Shown here piece after piece: positions 23,153 to 33,531 of a DNA stretch of 48,135 nt. Source of the stretch: Desulfovibrionaceae bacterium. Lineage in GTDB: Bacteria; Desulfobacterota; Desulfovibrionia; Desulfovibrionales; Desulfovibrionaceae. The stretch lies in contig JAQXLA010000023.1 in the NCBI GenBank assembly GCA_029011315.1, positions 1 to 48,135 of the forward strand, in the 5' to 3' direction. Positions within the stretch are counted from its first letter, which is position 1, and each line of letters starts with the position of its first letter. The notes under the pieces are model-generated. The model made no database searches. It was not told the DNA's origin and saw nothing but the letters and a program-made list of their open reading frames with translations. Made by a program: the position numbers and the translations under genes.

Positions 23153-25828
23153 TCAGTGTGTCCGACCGAAGCGATCGGGAGAAGAGGAGATGACGCCGTC
23201 CTTTTCCAGCTGCTCCCGGAAACGGGCAGCTTTGTTGAATCCAATGCGGAAACGGCGCTGAAGCAGAGAAATAGATACATTGCCCCGCTCTCTGGCGAAT
23301 TCCACTGCTTCAGAATAAAGCGGATCATCGCTGTCTGACATCGGTGTGCCGCTCCCGGATCCCGATTCTTCAGTTTCCTCCCGGATGGCTTGAAAATCGG
23401 CAATATAGGAGGTGGGGCATTGCTTCTTCCAGTAGTCAACGACAGCCTGCACTTCATCATCCGATACGAATGGACCGTGAAGACGCTGGATGCGGTCGCC
23501 GGGGCGGAACAGCATATCGCCCATGCCAAGGAGTTTTTCCGCACCGGTTTCATCAAGAATGGTCCGGGAATCGTATTTATTGGAAACCTTAAAGGAAATG
23601 CGGCAAGGAAAATTCGCTTTAATCAGACCCGTAACCACGTCTACGCTTGGACGCTGGGTGGCAACGATGAGATGAATGCCCGCAGCGCGGGCGAGCTGAG
23701 CCAGACGAACGATGCGGCTTTCTATTTCCTTTCCTGCCGTCATCATCAGATCGGCCAGTTCGTCAATGACGATGACAATATAGGGAAGAGGCTGCAGATC
23801 GGCCAGTTCCGGCGGACGCTTCGCGCCCATGCCTAACAGCTTTCTGTTGTAACCTGTGATGTTCTTGACCTCCAGACGGCTCAGCAGCACATAGCGCGCC
23901 TCCATTTCCCGCACGGCCCATTCCAAAGCTGACTTGGCAAGATCGGTTTCCGTCACGACCGGATGCACCAGATGTGGCAAACCGGAATACATGGTCATCT
24001 CGACACGTTTCGGATCAATGAGCAAAAGCCGCAAATCCCGGGGAGAAGCCTTGTACAGAAAACTGATGAGGACGGAATTTAGACAAACGCTTTTGCCGGA
24101 TCCCGTCGTCCCTCCAACCAGCATATGGGGCATTGCGGCAAGATCCCTGACAGCTGGGCTGCCATCTATGGTTTTGCCAAGTGCCATGGAAAGTACAGAT
24201 TGAGAGTTTTGAAAATTAGGTGAGGAAATAATGGTGCGAAAATTGACAGTAGAGCGTTTGGGGTTGGGGATTTCAATGCCGACGGTATCGCATCCGGGAA
24301 CTGGCGCCTGAATGCGAATGGCCTCAGCGCGCAGAACGCGCGCAAAATCATCGCTGAGGTTGGTAAATCGTCCGACTCGAACCCCAGTTGCCGGACGGAT
24401 TTCAAACAGCGTGACAACAGGCCCTGGCGTCGCTCTGACAAGTTCTCCCTGAATGCCGAAATCCTCCAGACATTGCATGAGCGTCTGCCCCTGCTTTTGG
24501 AGATAGGCATCGGACGGCAGAGAATCGCTTTCCTGTGGCAGCGATAGAAAATCCGCAGGGGGAAGCAGATAAATGCCGCTGTGCTGCGGTGACGCAGCTG
24601 AGGAAGGCGTAGCCGGAACAGAGGGCGCAACAGCAGTCAGTGCTACGGGCACAGACACAGATGCCGGAATCGGCTGCTCAGGTAGTCTTTGATCTGTTGT
24701 GACAGTATCTACTCCAGGTTCTGCTTCCCGGATCAGCGATTCGTTCTGATCCTTATTATTTTGAAAATCTTCTTTTATGTCCGCTGGTTCCGAAACGCAT
24801 TCGGACGGATCTCCTTCGAGATCCCTGATAAAGCCGGGAACGCCAGTCAGAAGATCATTGTCAGACGTCTTTTCTTCCCTTGAAGAAACGGAATTTTGGC
24901 TGAAAGCAGAATTGTCAAAGAGAAAGTCTGGTAAGGGATCCTGTGATCCCTGAAGCGAGGGCGCGGCATCCTGTATGGCCGGACTGCTGTCATATTCGAC
25001 AGACTGGGTTCCGAGAAGCAGCTCGGAAAGGCTGCGATCCTGTTCGGCATCATCGGAAACCGCAGTGTGCGGAACCTGTTCCGAACGATCTTCTCCCTGG
25101 GATGCCGCAAGTTGTTCCGGTGCGTTTTGCCTGAGAGAGGAATCGGAGTTATCTTGAAGCAACGTGTTTTTTTGAGAATGTTCTCTGTTTTGTCTGCGGT
25201 TCCATTCCTGGATGGTATCCCGGAAGAAATCGGTCATTTCTCCCAGTGGAATATCCGTAATGAATCCCCGAAGAGCCGCCAAAAGGCGGCGCAGGATATC
25301 AAGCCAGGAGATGCTGAAGGCGAGTTCCAGCGCAAAAAACAGCAGAAATATCCAGAAAAGATTGGCTGCTCCGCTGAGTAGAGAATCTCCGAAACTATAT
25401 AAAGACTGACCAAAGATGCCTCCGCCGCTGACTTCTCCAATATAGAGACTGTATTCCGCTCCGAAGACAACGAGACAAGTGCCGGTGAGAAAAAATCCCA
25501 TCCAGCGCCACCAGGGCATGGAGTCGAAAAAAGCAAAGCAGCTGAGACCGGCGGAAAGGAAGGCTGCAGGCCATACATATGAGGCGATACCAAACAAATC
25601 GACAGCCAGACCGCTGATATATGCACCGAGCTGGCCGCAGAAATTGCGAACCTGCATGGAACCGCTGGATATACGATTGAATCCGGGATCGTTCGGATCA
25701 AATGACAGAAGCGCGAGAAGAAGATAGATGGCCCATCCGATGAGCATGAGTCCTGCGATTTCTCTGATGAAGACAATGCGGCCGCTGATGATGACGCCTC
25801 CCCCGGAAGAACCGGTTTTCTGCTTCAC
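23153..25828 (-). CDS. ftsK: DNA translocase FtsK
   Basis: Septum-located DNA pump for chromosome segregation. The 891 aa contain four N-terminal membrane helices (about residues 20-190), a long acidic/Ser-rich linker to about residue 440, and the RecA-like motor with Walker A GTTGSGKSV (about 573-581) and Walker B VIVIDELADL (about 685-694). The C-terminal winged-helix gamma domain (835-891) has FARERGNVSISLLQRRFRIG. The GTG start at 25828 touches the T-run of the efp terminator and has no Shine-Dalgarno, so the exact start is uncertain; the next ATG is at residue 28. Confidence 0.95.
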   Translation of the reverse strand: MKQKTGSSGGGVIISGRIVFIREIAGLMLIGWAIYLLLALLSFDPNDPGFNRISSGSMQVRNFCGQLGAYISGLAVDLFGIASYVWPAAFLSAGLSCFAFFDSMPWWRWMGFFLTGTCLVVFGAEYSLYIGEVSGGGIFGQSLYSFGDSLLSGAANLFWIFLLFFALELAFSISWLDILRRLLAALRGFITDIPLGEMTDFFRDTIQEWNRRQNREHSQKNTLLQDNSDSSLRQNAPEQLAASQGEDRSEQVPHTAVSDDAEQDRSLSELLLGTQSVEYDSSPAIQDAAPSLQGSQDPLPDFLFDNSAFSQNSVSSREEKTSDNDLLTGVPGFIRDLEGDPSECVSEPADIKEDFQNNKDQNESLIREAEPGVDTVTTDQRLPEQPIPASVSVPVALTAVAPSVPATPSSAASPQHSGIYLLPPADFLSLPQESDSLPSDAYLQKQGQTLMQCLEDFGIQGELVRATPGPVVTLFEIRPATGVRVGRFTNLSDDFARVLRAEAIRIQAPVPGCDTVGIEIPNPKRSTVNFRTIISSPNFQNSQSVLSMALGKTIDGSPAVRDLAAMPHMLVGGTTGSGKSVCLNSVLISFLYKASPRDLRLLLIDPKRVEMTMYSGLPHLVHPVVTETDLAKSALEWAVREMEARYVLLSRLEVKNITGYNRKLLGMGAKRPPELADLQPLPYIVIVIDELADLMMTAGKEIESRIVRLAQLARAAGIHLIVATQRPSVDVVTGLIKANFPCRISFKVSNKYDSRTILDETGAEKLLGMGDMLFRPGDRIQRLHGPFVSDDEVQAVVDYWKKQCPTSYIADFQAIREETEESGSGSGTPMSDSDDPLYSEAVEFARERGNVSISLLQRRFRIGFNKAARFREQLEKDGVISSSPDRFGRTH

Positions 25829-25866
25829 AAAAAAGTTCAGACTCCGAAAACAGACGGAGTCTGAAC
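25829..25866 (-). terminator. Terminator after efp, abutting ftsK start
   Basis: On the minus strand a perfect 12-bp stem (25866-25855 with 25846-25835) has an 8-nt loop followed by six T's. It begins 10 nt past the efp stop and its T-run ends directly at the GTG assigned to ftsK. Confidence 0.88.
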
Positions 25867-25876
25867 ATATGTCATG

Positions 25877-26434
25877 TTATTCGCGTCCAAGATACTCTTT
25901 CGTCCGTGTATCGACCTTGATGCGGTCTCCGGTATTCACGAAAATCGGAACCTGAACTACGATGCCGGTTTCCAATGTCGCGGGCTTGGTAACGTTGCTT
26001 ACCGTGTCGCCTTTGGCACCGGGTTCCGTTGCCGTGACTTCAAGAATCAGCGATGCCGGAATTTCAATATCAATGGGCTTTTCATTATACAGAAGAACGC
26101 GGCATTCCTGTCCGTCCTTCAAAAAGGCGGATTTGCCGTCCGTGACGTCTTCGGGCATGGAAAGCTGTTCGTATGTTGTCATATCCATGAACGCCAGATC
26201 CTGGCCGTCATGATACAGGAACTGCATGTCACGGGATTCGAGATTGGGACGATCGACTTTTTCACCGGAACGGAATGTATTGTCGATGACGCGGCCGTTC
26301 AGGATATTGCGCAGCTTGGTGCGCACCATGGCACCGCCCTTTCCGGGTTTGAAATGCTGGAAGTCGACGATTTCATACGGAGTGCCGTCGATTTCGATTT
26401 TCAGTCCTTTGCGGAAGTCTGTGGTGGAATACAT
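25877..26434 (-). CDS. efp: Translation elongation factor P
   Basis: EF-P relieves ribosome stalling at polyproline stretches. 185 aa, three beta-barrel domains. The tip of domain I is KPGKGGA, with the usually modified lysine at position 32. The C-terminal signature [20 protein letters not shown] is intact. No epmA/epmB-like modification gene is in the window. Monocistronic, with its own terminator. Confidence 0.97.
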   Translation of the reverse strand: MYSTTDFRKGLKIEIDGTPYEIVDFQHFKPGKGGAMVRTKLRNILNGRVIDNTFRSGEKVDRPNLESRDMQFLYHDGQDLAFMDMTTYEQLSMPEDVTDGKSAFLKDGQECRVLLYNEKPIDIEIPASLILEVTATEPGAKGDTVSNVTKPATLETGIVVQVPIFVNTGDRIKVDTRTKEYLGRE

Positions 26435-26581
26435 TGATCCTCCAAATGGCTGTCAGAGATGTGGAACGCCGGATGATGCTTCCAGCGTTTTCCCGTTTGA
26501 TTTTCTTTCAGGCTTACGTTAGCCTAATGAAAGATAGATAGTTTCTTGTATACCTATTTTTTTGTCAAGATGGAGATCTCT

Positions 26582-27205
26582 ATGCCGGAAATACTCTTTA
26601 ATGCGCAGTGCCCTCCGGCGTCGCTTCAGCTTGAAGCAACGGCATTTAACAGACAGCAGATACAGGAACAGTATGACAGTCTTGGAAATGCGGCTCAGAT
26701 AGCTTTCGCCGGTCGATCCAATGTTGGCAAATCGTCTCTTATCAATGCGCTGGCTCAGAGAAAGCAGCTGGCCAAGACAAGCTCCTCTCCTGGCAAGACA
26801 CGATCTGTGAACTTTTATCGTGTGATTCCCGACGGATTTGTTTTGACGGATTTGCCAGGGTATGGGTATGCCCAATGTAGCAAAGAGGAACAGCGCAGAT
26901 GGTCGAAACTTATTGAAGAATATCTTGAATCCTGTAGTTCACTGCGTGGGCTGGCTCTTTTGCTTGACTGCAGACTGCCGCCTCAGGCATCAGACAGAGC
27001 TCTGGCCGCTTTTGCTCAGGCCCGGAGAATTCGTATTCTGCCGGTGCTTACCAAGGCTGACAAATGCCGTCGCCGGGAAATAGACGCGAGAATGAGTGAA
27101 TGGAGTGTTCTGCTAGGCGGACAGAAACCCGTTCCCGTATCCTCGAAAGACGGAACGGGGATGCTGATGCTGTGGAAGATGCTGCGCAATCTGGCATCGT
27201 CGTAA
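26582..27205 (+). CDS. engB: Ribosome-biogenesis GTPase EngB (YsxC/YihA)
   Basis: A GTPase needed for late 50S assembly. Motifs in order: G1 GRSNVGKSS, the G2-region [13 protein letters not shown]3 DLPGYGYA, G4 TKADK and G5 region VSSKDGTG. The ORF is open from an ATG at 26546, but the ATG at 26582 (MPEILFN) has GGAG 8 nt upstream and gives the usual length (207 aa), so it is preferred. Divergent from efp. Confidence 0.95.
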   Translation: MPEILFNAQCPPASLQLEATAFNRQQIQEQYDSLGNAAQIAFAGRSNVGKSSLINALAQRKQLAKTSSSPGKTRSVNFYRVIPDGFVLTDLPGYGYAQCSKEEQRRWSKLIEEYLESCSSLRGLALLLDCRLPPQASDRALAAFAQARRIRILPVLTKADKCRRREIDARMSEWSVLLGGQKPVPVSSKDGTGMLMLWKMLRNLASS

Positions 27206-27282
27206 TTTCTGACGTATCTGATTTTTGTGCTGTTTGTGACTGACAGAAGACTGACAGAATATTTTCTGTGGAGATCTCAGCT

Positions 27283-28341
27283 ATGCTGTTTCGCCGTAAA
27301 AAACAGAATGGTTCCAATAGCGTATCATCTTCTTCACCAGACGACAGGCATGACAGCGTCATCACTTCGCTGACTGGAGATCAAAGCAGAGAACCGTCTT
27401 CCGAACATGGATTCTTTGCCCGAACCTTCCTGCATCAGAAGGGCTCTCATGAATCCGTATCAGGGTATGGAAAACGTCAGTATGTGCGTGACGCATTGCT
27501 GCAGGACGAGACCGATCATGAAAAAAACAGAGGGGGGGCTCTGCGTCTTTTTTGCTATGCTCTGCTTGTGTTCGGCTTTTCTGAAGCCGTATGGTCCTGC
27601 CTGAAAGCCTTTGAGCGCGCTCCATGGATCGGATGGGCTCATATTGTTGGCTTTTCTCTGCTGTCATTGTCCGTTCTCATTGCCATCGGCAGGGAACTCA
27701 GAGCTTTGCGCAGCCTGAATCGCCAGCAGGTTTGCATGGAATGCAAAGAACCGCATAGAACGGCGGATCTTCTTGCCCTGCTGCCCCATGAAGAAAGTGA
27801 AAAAATGAAGAACGCGGTGCAGAGGTGGCTTGAAGTCTGTGAGAGTGCGGAAACAGCTGATGAAGTCCGGAATGCGTACAGTGATATTGTTTTGAGCCAG
27901 ATTATTGATCCGCAGGCTGCGGAGATCATCAGAAAAAGTGCTTTGAGTGCCGGCATGGCTGTCATGGCCAGCCCCTGGGCTGCCGTGGATATGCTTGCCG
28001 TGCTGTTTATCGGCGTACGCATGACCAATCGCATTGCCAGTACGTACGGCATGGGGCTTGGCACTGTAGCTCGCTGGCGCATTGCGAAAGCGGTGCTCAG
28101 GGGCATGACAGAAGCCGGAGCCGCAGAATTGGCAACAGATATTCTGTCACAGGCCGGAGCACGATTTGCCGGTATCCTGACGGCCAAGTGCACGCAGTCT
28201 TTGCTGGCGGCACGGTGTATCATCCGTTTGGGCATCGGCGTTGCAGAGGCGTGCCGTCCGGTCGCCTTTGATCTGGATAATCGGCTCTCCGCAGCGGATA
28301 TCTTGCGGTGCATTGGCCCCGGAATTATCGGTCGTGCTTGA
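27283..28341 (+). CDS. DUF697/YcjF-like inner-membrane protein
   Basis: 352 aa with a charged N-terminus to about residue 85, two membrane helices (about 90-140), a cytoplasmic stretch rich in Glu/Lys, and a C-terminal DUF697-type region (KSALSAGMAVMASPWAAVDM, then MTNRIASTYGM) with further hydrophobic helices. This arrangement resembles E. coli YcjF. Function unknown. The ATG at 27283 is chosen because GGAG lies 9 nt upstream; an in-frame GTG at 27268 would place the Shine-Dalgarno inside the gene. A G7 and an A7 run occur at about 27521-27538. Confidence 0.82.
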   Translation: MLFRRKKQNGSNSVSSSSPDDRHDSVITSLTGDQSREPSSEHGFFARTFLHQKGSHESVSGYGKRQYVRDALLQDETDHEKNRGGALRLFCYALLVFGFSEAVWSCLKAFERAPWIGWAHIVGFSLLSLSVLIAIGRELRALRSLNRQQVCMECKEPHRTADLLALLPHEESEKMKNAVQRWLEVCESAETADEVRNAYSDIVLSQIIDPQAAEIIRKSALSAGMAVMASPWAAVDMLAVLFIGVRMTNRIASTYGMGLGTVARWRIAKAVLRGMTEAGAAELATDILSQAGARFAGILTAKCTQSLLAARCIIRLGIGVAEACRPVAFDLDNRLSAADILRCIGPGIIGRA

Positions 28342-28406
28342 GATCAAAGCTTCGGAACCTCGCCATCATCGAAGCGGATTCAATGCAGCTTTTTGTGGCT
28401 ATGAAA

Positions 28407-28436
28407 AACCCGGATTTCTGAGAGAAAATCCGGGTT
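28407..28436. terminator. Terminator between convergent DUF697 gene and rubrerythrin
   Basis: An 11-bp stem, aacccggattt (28407-28417) with aaatccgggtt (28426-28436), has an 8-nt loop. The T-run is modest on either side, so it is a likely bidirectional but not very strong terminator. Confidence 0.65.
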
Positions 28437-28462
28437 CAGCAATGCGCTTTTCAAAAAATGAA

Positions 28463-28948
28463 TTAATCAATTTTTTTCATTTTTGCGCCGTCAAGACCGC
28501 AAACAGGACATTTGTCGGCAGGTCCTTCGTGGATATATCCGCAAATAGGGCAGAGATAGTATTCTTTTTCAGCCGAAGGATTGTCGAGAGCTTTTTTATA
28601 GAGGTCAGCGTGGACGGATTCAACGCGACCGACCATGTCAAAGTATTTCGCCGTAGCGGCAGCTCCCTCTGCGGAGGCGTCTGAGGACATCGCAGGATAC
28701 ATCTGCGTGCTTTCTTCCAGTTCACCGGCAATGGCATCTTTAAGATTGTCAAGCGTGCCGTTTACCTTTCCCGCTTTGCGGAAATGGGAAAGAGCATGAA
28801 TGGTTTCGGCTTCAGCAGCAGCACGGAACAGTTTGGCAACGCTCGGATAACCGTCTTTTTCAGCCTGTGCGGCATAAGCAAGATATTTGCGGTTGGCCTG
28901 AGACTCTCCGGCAAAAGCAGCCATAAGATTTTCAACGACAGTGGCCAT
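28463..28948 (-). CDS. rbr: Rubrerythrin
   Basis: A non-haem iron peroxidase of anaerobes that reduces H2O2 with electrons from rubredoxin/NADH. 161 aa: an N-terminal ferritin-like diiron domain (ESQANRKYLAYA, EAETIHALSHFRKAGKV, ESVHADLYKKAL) and a C-terminal rubredoxin-like domain with CPICGYIHEG and CPVCG. It is the compact rubrerythrin form. GGAGG is located before the ATG. Its presence supports an anaerobic host. Confidence 0.96.
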   Translation of the reverse strand: MATVVENLMAAFAGESQANRKYLAYAAQAEKDGYPSVAKLFRAAAEAETIHALSHFRKAGKVNGTLDNLKDAIAGELEESTQMYPAMSSDASAEGAAATAKYFDMVGRVESVHADLYKKALDNPSAEKEYYLCPICGYIHEGPADKCPVCGLDGAKMKKID

Positions 28949-29129
28949 GACGAACCTCCATATTTGTTAAAATTGTTAAGAACGATTCCTGTTTAAATCT
29001 TTTTTCTGAGCCTGTCAAAGAATTTTGAATCATTCTAAGATAGAACAGAAAAAACGACAATAGCCTTTATAGATCTGTAAGTCTGCTCTTTATTGACCGG
29101 ATATGCAAACGGCTATAAGGATACTGCTC

Positions 29130-29759
29130 ATGACAGTCTTATATAGTATTCCAGATATTCCAAAAGGACAGTTTCACCGCCGAGAGATGACCGTAACCCG
29201 CAGCCGGTTTTTAATCAGTCTGTTCCATATTTCTTCTCCGGATGCGGCGCGTATCGGCATCGATCGGATCAGAGAGGAATTCCCGGATGCTACGCACCAT
29301 TGCTGGGCCTATGTCGCAGGCCCGGCTGGCGATACCGGGCATATCGGCTGCTCGGACGACGGAGAACCGCACGGAACGGCTGGACGTCCCATGCTTTCTG
29401 TTCTGCTTCACAGCGGGATCGGAGAAATATGCGCCGTTGCGACGCGCTGGTTCGGAGGAACCAAGCTCGGGGTCGGAGGGCTTGTCAGGGCGTATCAGGG
29501 CGTAACATCTCTGGGGCTGGAAAGTCTTGCGGTTCGTCCTTTTCGTATCCTTGAAGGTTTGGAAATCGTCGTAGAATATGCATTTGCCGAGAGAGTCAGA
29601 CGTTTGCTGGCCTCAGAAGAGGCGGAAATCATGGAAGAAAAATTTGATCTTGATGCGCACTTCATTGCGGCGGTTCCGAAGGAAAAAATGGATCGGATTG
29701 AGCGTCTGCTCACGGATTTGACGGCAGGCTGTGTGCTCCTGAACCGCTTTTCTCTGTAG
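29130..29759 (+). CDS. yigZ: YigZ/IMPACT family protein
   Basis: 209 aa of the YigZ/UPF0029 family. Core motifs: RSRFLISL, ATHHCWAYVAG, CSDDGEPHGTAG, VATRWFGGTKLGVGGLVRAY, and a C-terminal ferredoxin-like domain. The family is linked to translation/stress control, but the biochemical role is unsettled. The ATG at 29130 is chosen over an in-frame ATG at 29103 because AAGGA precedes it by 8 nt. Confidence 0.92.
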   Translation: MTVLYSIPDIPKGQFHRREMTVTRSRFLISLFHISSPDAARIGIDRIREEFPDATHHCWAYVAGPAGDTGHIGCSDDGEPHGTAGRPMLSVLLHSGIGEICAVATRWFGGTKLGVGGLVRAYQGVTSLGLESLAVRPFRILEGLEIVVEYAFAERVRRLLASEEAEIMEEKFDLDAHFIAAVPKEKMDRIERLLTDLTAGCVLLNRFSL

Positions 29760-29938
29760 ACGCGGCGGGAGCTTTTTCGTAAAAAGAGCGTATTCAGGAT
29801 TTTTTCTTGCCTTTCAGGCATTCCTGTTTCACACTTTTCCAAATCTGTATCGGACTTGCGGCGCATTTTTTTCTCTGCCGCCTGCGCAGACCGGGACATC
29901 CGGTGCAAAAGTCTGGATTTTTTAAGGAGCCTTTGCTG

Positions 29939-32773
29939 ATGAGTGAATACAAAAAAACATTGAATCTTCCGGTGACGGCTTTTCCCATGAAGGCCAATCT
30001 GGTGCAGCGCGAACCGGAAACGCTGCGCCAGTGGGAAGAAGGCGATACCTATAGTGCCATGAGGAACGCTTCAGGCAGTCGGGGCACCTTTGTTCTCCAT
30101 GACGGTCCTCCATATGCAAATGGTCATATCCATTTGGGTACGGCTCTGAACAAGATTCTGAAAGATATCGTCGTGAAATCCAGAAACATGCAGGGGGTCC
30201 GCACGGACTATATTCCCGGATGGGACTGTCATGGCCTTCCGATTGAGCTGAAGGTTGAGCAGGAACTCGGAGAAAAGAAACGGGAGCTCCCCGCATATGT
30301 CGTGCGCCGCCGTTGCCGTCAGTATGCTGCGAAATTCCTTGATATCCAAAGGAAGGAATTTCGCCGTCTTGGCGTGCTTGGAGAATGGGATAACCCTTAC
30401 ATGAGTATGGATCCCGCATATGAATCCGCTACGGCGTCCGAATTGGCAAATTTTGTGGAAAAAGGAAGCGTGCTTCGCAGCAAAAAGCCCATTTACTGGT
30501 GCTGTTCCTGCCATACGGCTCTGGCCGAAGCGGAAGTTGAGTACGCAGATCATACGTCTCCTTCCGTATTTGTCCGCTTTCCGTTGCCAGATGCCGGCCT
30601 GACAGAAATTTTTCCGCAGGCTGATCCGAGCAGAGCTTTTGTGGTCATCTGGACGACGACACCGTGGACCTTGCCCTGCAATATGGCTGTGGCTCTGCAT
30701 CCTGATTTTGACTATGCGCTGATTGAGTATGGAGATTCTCAGTATCTCATGGCTTCGGAGCTCGCGAAACAGGTTGCCGAATCCTGCAGCTGGGACGTTT
30801 CCTCGATGCGTGTGCTGGGAACGGCTAAAGGCACAGCACTCGAACTGCTGAAGGCTCGTCATCCTTTTTACGATCGGGAATCCCCCCTTATTCTCGGCAC
30901 CCATGTCACGCTTGACGCCGGCTCCGGCTGCGTTCATACAGCTCCCGGTCATGGACGGGAAGACTATGAAGTCGGCTTGAAATATGGGCTGGAAGTGTAC
31001 TCTCCGCTGAAGGACGGAGGGGAATACATGGACAGCGTGGAATTTTTTGCCGGAATGAAAGTTCAGGAAGCCAATCCTGCCGTGATCGCCAAGCTGAAGG
31101 AGACCGGTACGCTTCTTGGCCATGCGGATATCTCACACTCCTATCCGCATTGCTGGCGCTGCAGAAAACCAGTGATTTTTCGGGCGACGACGCAGTGGTT
31201 CATTGGCATGGAACCCAACGATCTGCGCAAAAAGGCTCTGCAGGCCATTTCTAACAAAGTGAAGTGGATTCCGTCTTGGGGCAGGGATCGCATTTACAAT
31301 ATGGTTGAATCCCGTCCTGACTGGTGCATTTCCCGGCAGCGTGTCTGGGGGGTTCCAATTGTGGCTTTGCTCTGCGAAGACTGCGGAGAAGCCTGGAACG
31401 ATCCAAAATGGATGCGGGATATCGCTTCCCGCTTTGCTTCGGATCCGCATGGGTGTGATTATTGGTATGAAGCGGATTTGAAGGATATCGTCCCCGAAGG
31501 TCTGGTTTGTCCGCATTGCGGGGGAACGCACTGGAAGCGCGAAACGGATATTCTGGACGTTTGGTTTGATTCCGGAACAAGCTTCTCCGCTGTTGTCGAG
31601 CAGCGCAATCTGGGCTTCCCTGCGGATTTGTATCTTGAAGGATCCGATCAGCATCGTGGCTGGTTCCATTCTTCGCTGCTTGCGTCAATCGGTACCCGCG
31701 GCGTGCCGCCGTACAAAGCGGTTTTGACGCATGGCTATGTGGTAGACGGCAAGGGCATGAAAATGTCCAAGTCTGTAGGCAACGTCATCGCTCCGCAGGA
31801 GATCATCGACAAGTACGGAGCGGAAATTCTGCGTCTCTGGGTCGCATCGGTGGAATACCGCGAAGATATCAGAATTTCCGATGAAATTTTAAACCGTTTG
31901 GTTGATGCATACCGCAGAATCCGCAATACCTGCCGCTATTTGCTGGGATCGGTGCATGACCTGACTTTTGCCGATCTTGTTTCGGAAAGCCGTATGGATC
32001 CTCTGGATCAATATATTTTGGATGTCGCGGCGCGCACGCATCGGAAAATTCAGGAAGCGTATGAATCCTATGAATTCCACAAGGTTTATCATGGGCTGTA
32101 TACGCTGTGCGTTTCGGATCTCTCTGCGTTCTATCTTGATATCATCAAGGATCGTCTGTATGCCTCAGCCCCGGACAGTACGGAACGCCGTTCGGCTCAA
32201 ACTGCTCTGTATGTCATTCTGCTTCTCCTGCTTGAGGATATGGCTCCGGTTCTGAGCTTTACGGCCGAAGAGGCTTTCGGGCATATTCCGGAAGCAATCC
32301 GTCCGCAGCAGTCAACCGTATTCGCCATGCCTCCAATGGAAACAGAGGATTTTCTGCTCGATGATGCCACGCGTGCGAGCTGGGATACGCTGCTGGCCAT
32401 CCGCTCTGCAGTGATCAGAGCGATTGAACCTGTACGTCAGCAGGGAACCATCGGTCATGGGCTTGATGCAAAGGTAACTCTGTATGTTCCGGCCGAAACG
32501 TTTAACAACCTGATGCGGCTGAATACAAGTCTGAGAGCTCTGTTCATCGTGTCCAGCATTGACTGCAATGTGATTGACAATGCGCCTGAAGACGCTTTCT
32601 TCGCTGAAGTGGAGAATGTGGGCAGGATTGCGGTGACGGTCAAGCACGCTGAAGGGGAGAAATGCGAACGGTGCTGGATGTACAGCAGCTATATTGGCAC
32701 GGATGCGGATTATCCGACGCTCTGTCCCCGCTGCGCTTCAGTGATGCATCAGATTGAAGGTGAAAAAGCGTGA
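29939..32773 (+). CDS. ileS: Isoleucyl-tRNA synthetase
   Basis: Class I synthetase of 944 aa. The HIGH-type motif is [16 protein letters not shown] (about residue 57), followed by the CP1 editing insert with [10 protein letters not shown]. The KMSKS motif is [11 protein letters not shown] (about residue 603). The C-terminus has a zinc finger with CERCWM and CPRC. The frame is open further upstream, but AAGGAG lies 9 nt before the ATG at 29939, giving the standard length. Its stop overlaps lspA. No T-box was seen upstream; the 180-nt gap 29760-29938 holds no gene I can support. Confidence 0.98.
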   Translation: MSEYKKTLNLPVTAFPMKANLVQREPETLRQWEEGDTYSAMRNASGSRGTFVLHDGPPYANGHIHLGTALNKILKDIVVKSRNMQGVRTDYIPGWDCHGLPIELKVEQELGEKKRELPAYVVRRRCRQYAAKFLDIQRKEFRRLGVLGEWDNPYMSMDPAYESATASELANFVEKGSVLRSKKPIYWCCSCHTALAEAEVEYADHTSPSVFVRFPLPDAGLTEIFPQADPSRAFVVIWTTTPWTLPCNMAVALHPDFDYALIEYGDSQYLMASELAKQVAESCSWDVSSMRVLGTAKGTALELLKARHPFYDRESPLILGTHVTLDAGSGCVHTAPGHGREDYEVGLKYGLEVYSPLKDGGEYMDSVEFFAGMKVQEANPAVIAKLKETGTLLGHADISHSYPHCWRCRKPVIFRATTQWFIGMEPNDLRKKALQAISNKVKWIPSWGRDRIYNMVESRPDWCISRQRVWGVPIVALLCEDCGEAWNDPKWMRDIASRFASDPHGCDYWYEADLKDIVPEGLVCPHCGGTHWKRETDILDVWFDSGTSFSAVVEQRNLGFPADLYLEGSDQHRGWFHSSLLASIGTRGVPPYKAVLTHGYVVDGKGMKMSKSVGNVIAPQEIIDKYGAEILRLWVASVEYREDIRISDEILNRLVDAYRRIRNTCRYLLGSVHDLTFADLVSESRMDPLDQYILDVAARTHRKIQEAYESYEFHKVYHGLYTLCVSDLSAFYLDIIKDRLYASAPDSTERRSAQTALYVILLLLLEDMAPVLSFTAEEAFGHIPEAIRPQQSTVFAMPPMETEDFLLDDATRASWDTLLAIRSAVIRAIEPVRQQGTIGHGLDAKVTLYVPAETFNNLMRLNTSLRALFIVSSIDCNVIDNAPEDAFFAEVENVGRIAVTVKHAEGEKCERCWMYSSYIGTDADYPTLCPRCASVMHQIEGEKA

Positions 32774-33255
32774 ATCTCAAAAGGGATCTTCAGGTCTGGC
32801 TGCCCTGCGCAGCGGTGATTGCGGCTGATCAGTATACGAAAAAGCTGGCTGAGGATCTGCTTTCTGTACGGGATGCTGTGACGGTAATCCCCGGTTTTTT
32901 CGATCTTGTCCTTGTAAGAAACCGGGGAGCCGCCTTCGGCTTTCTGAACAGTCCGGATATTGACTGGCAGTTTTGGCTTTTTGCTGCCGCGGCCTGTATG
33001 GCCATTGGCGTCATTGCATGGCTGGCGCGATCCGCTCAATCTTCCCAGCACCTGTATCTTGGGGCATTGGGATGTATTGCGGGGGGGGCCATTGGCAATC
33101 TCATCGATCGTGTTCGCTTTCGATCCGTTGTGGATTTCTTGGATTTTTATCTTGGAAGCTGGCATTGGCCGGCATTTAATGTCGCGGATATTGCCATCTG
33201 CTGCGGCGCGGCGCTGGCCGTAATTTATATGATGCGCGAACCGAAACAAAGCTGA
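32770..33255 (+). CDS. lspA: Lipoprotein signal peptidase (signal peptidase II)
   Basis: Cleaves signal peptides of lipidated prolipoproteins in the inner membrane. 161 aa with four membrane helices. The two catalytic aspartates are in GNLIDRVRF and FNVADIAI, and the [11 protein letters not shown] loop is conserved. The start is GTG (GTGA overlap of 4 nt with the ileS stop), a common ileS-lspA arrangement. A G8 run lies within the gene at 33081-33088. Confidence 0.96.
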   Translation: MNLKRDLQVWLPCAAVIAADQYTKKLAEDLLSVRDAVTVIPGFFDLVLVRNRGAAFGFLNSPDIDWQFWLFAAAACMAIGVIAWLARSAQSSQHLYLGALGCIAGGAIGNLIDRVRFRSVVDFLDFYLGSWHWPAFNVADIAICCGAALAVIYMMREPKQS

Positions 33256-33284
33256 TGCGGATCTTTTTTCGCAGAGGATATATC

Positions 33285-33524
33285 ATGATGATTCCCATGC
33301 TATCACTGGAGCCCTGGCAGCTGGCTCTGCTGTTCGTTCCGGCCCTGATCAATCTTTTGGCCATCCTCCATGCCTGCCTGCATGGATTCGCTACAGCGCA
33401 GGAACGGCATCTGTGGATACTGCTCAATATCATGATCCCCATACTGGGGGGAATCATCTATTTTATTTTTGGCCGCTGCCGCACGGTGAGCGCGCCTTCT
33501 GAACGTACCTCCAATCGATTGTGA
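33285..33524 (+). CDS. Small membrane protein with PLDc_N-type domain
   Basis: 79 aa with two membrane helices. WILLNIMIPILGGIIYFIFGR is the typical PLDc_N (phospholipase D-nuclease N-terminal) helix; the catalytic PLD part is absent. AGAGGA precedes the ATG at 33285 by 6 nt. An in-frame ATG at 33255 overlapping the lspA stop would add 10 residues. Function unknown; lies in the ileS-lspA-cpoB operon. Confidence 0.75.
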   Translation: MMIPMLSLEPWQLALLFVPALINLLAILHACLHGFATAQERHLWILLNIMIPILGGIIYFIFGRCRTVSAPSERTSNRL

Positions 33525-33531
33525 GTTTGTT

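Noticed and set aside
30071..31123. Minus-strand frame of 350 codons opposite ileS
   Set aside because: Antisense shadow; ileS motifs are unequivocal on the other strand.
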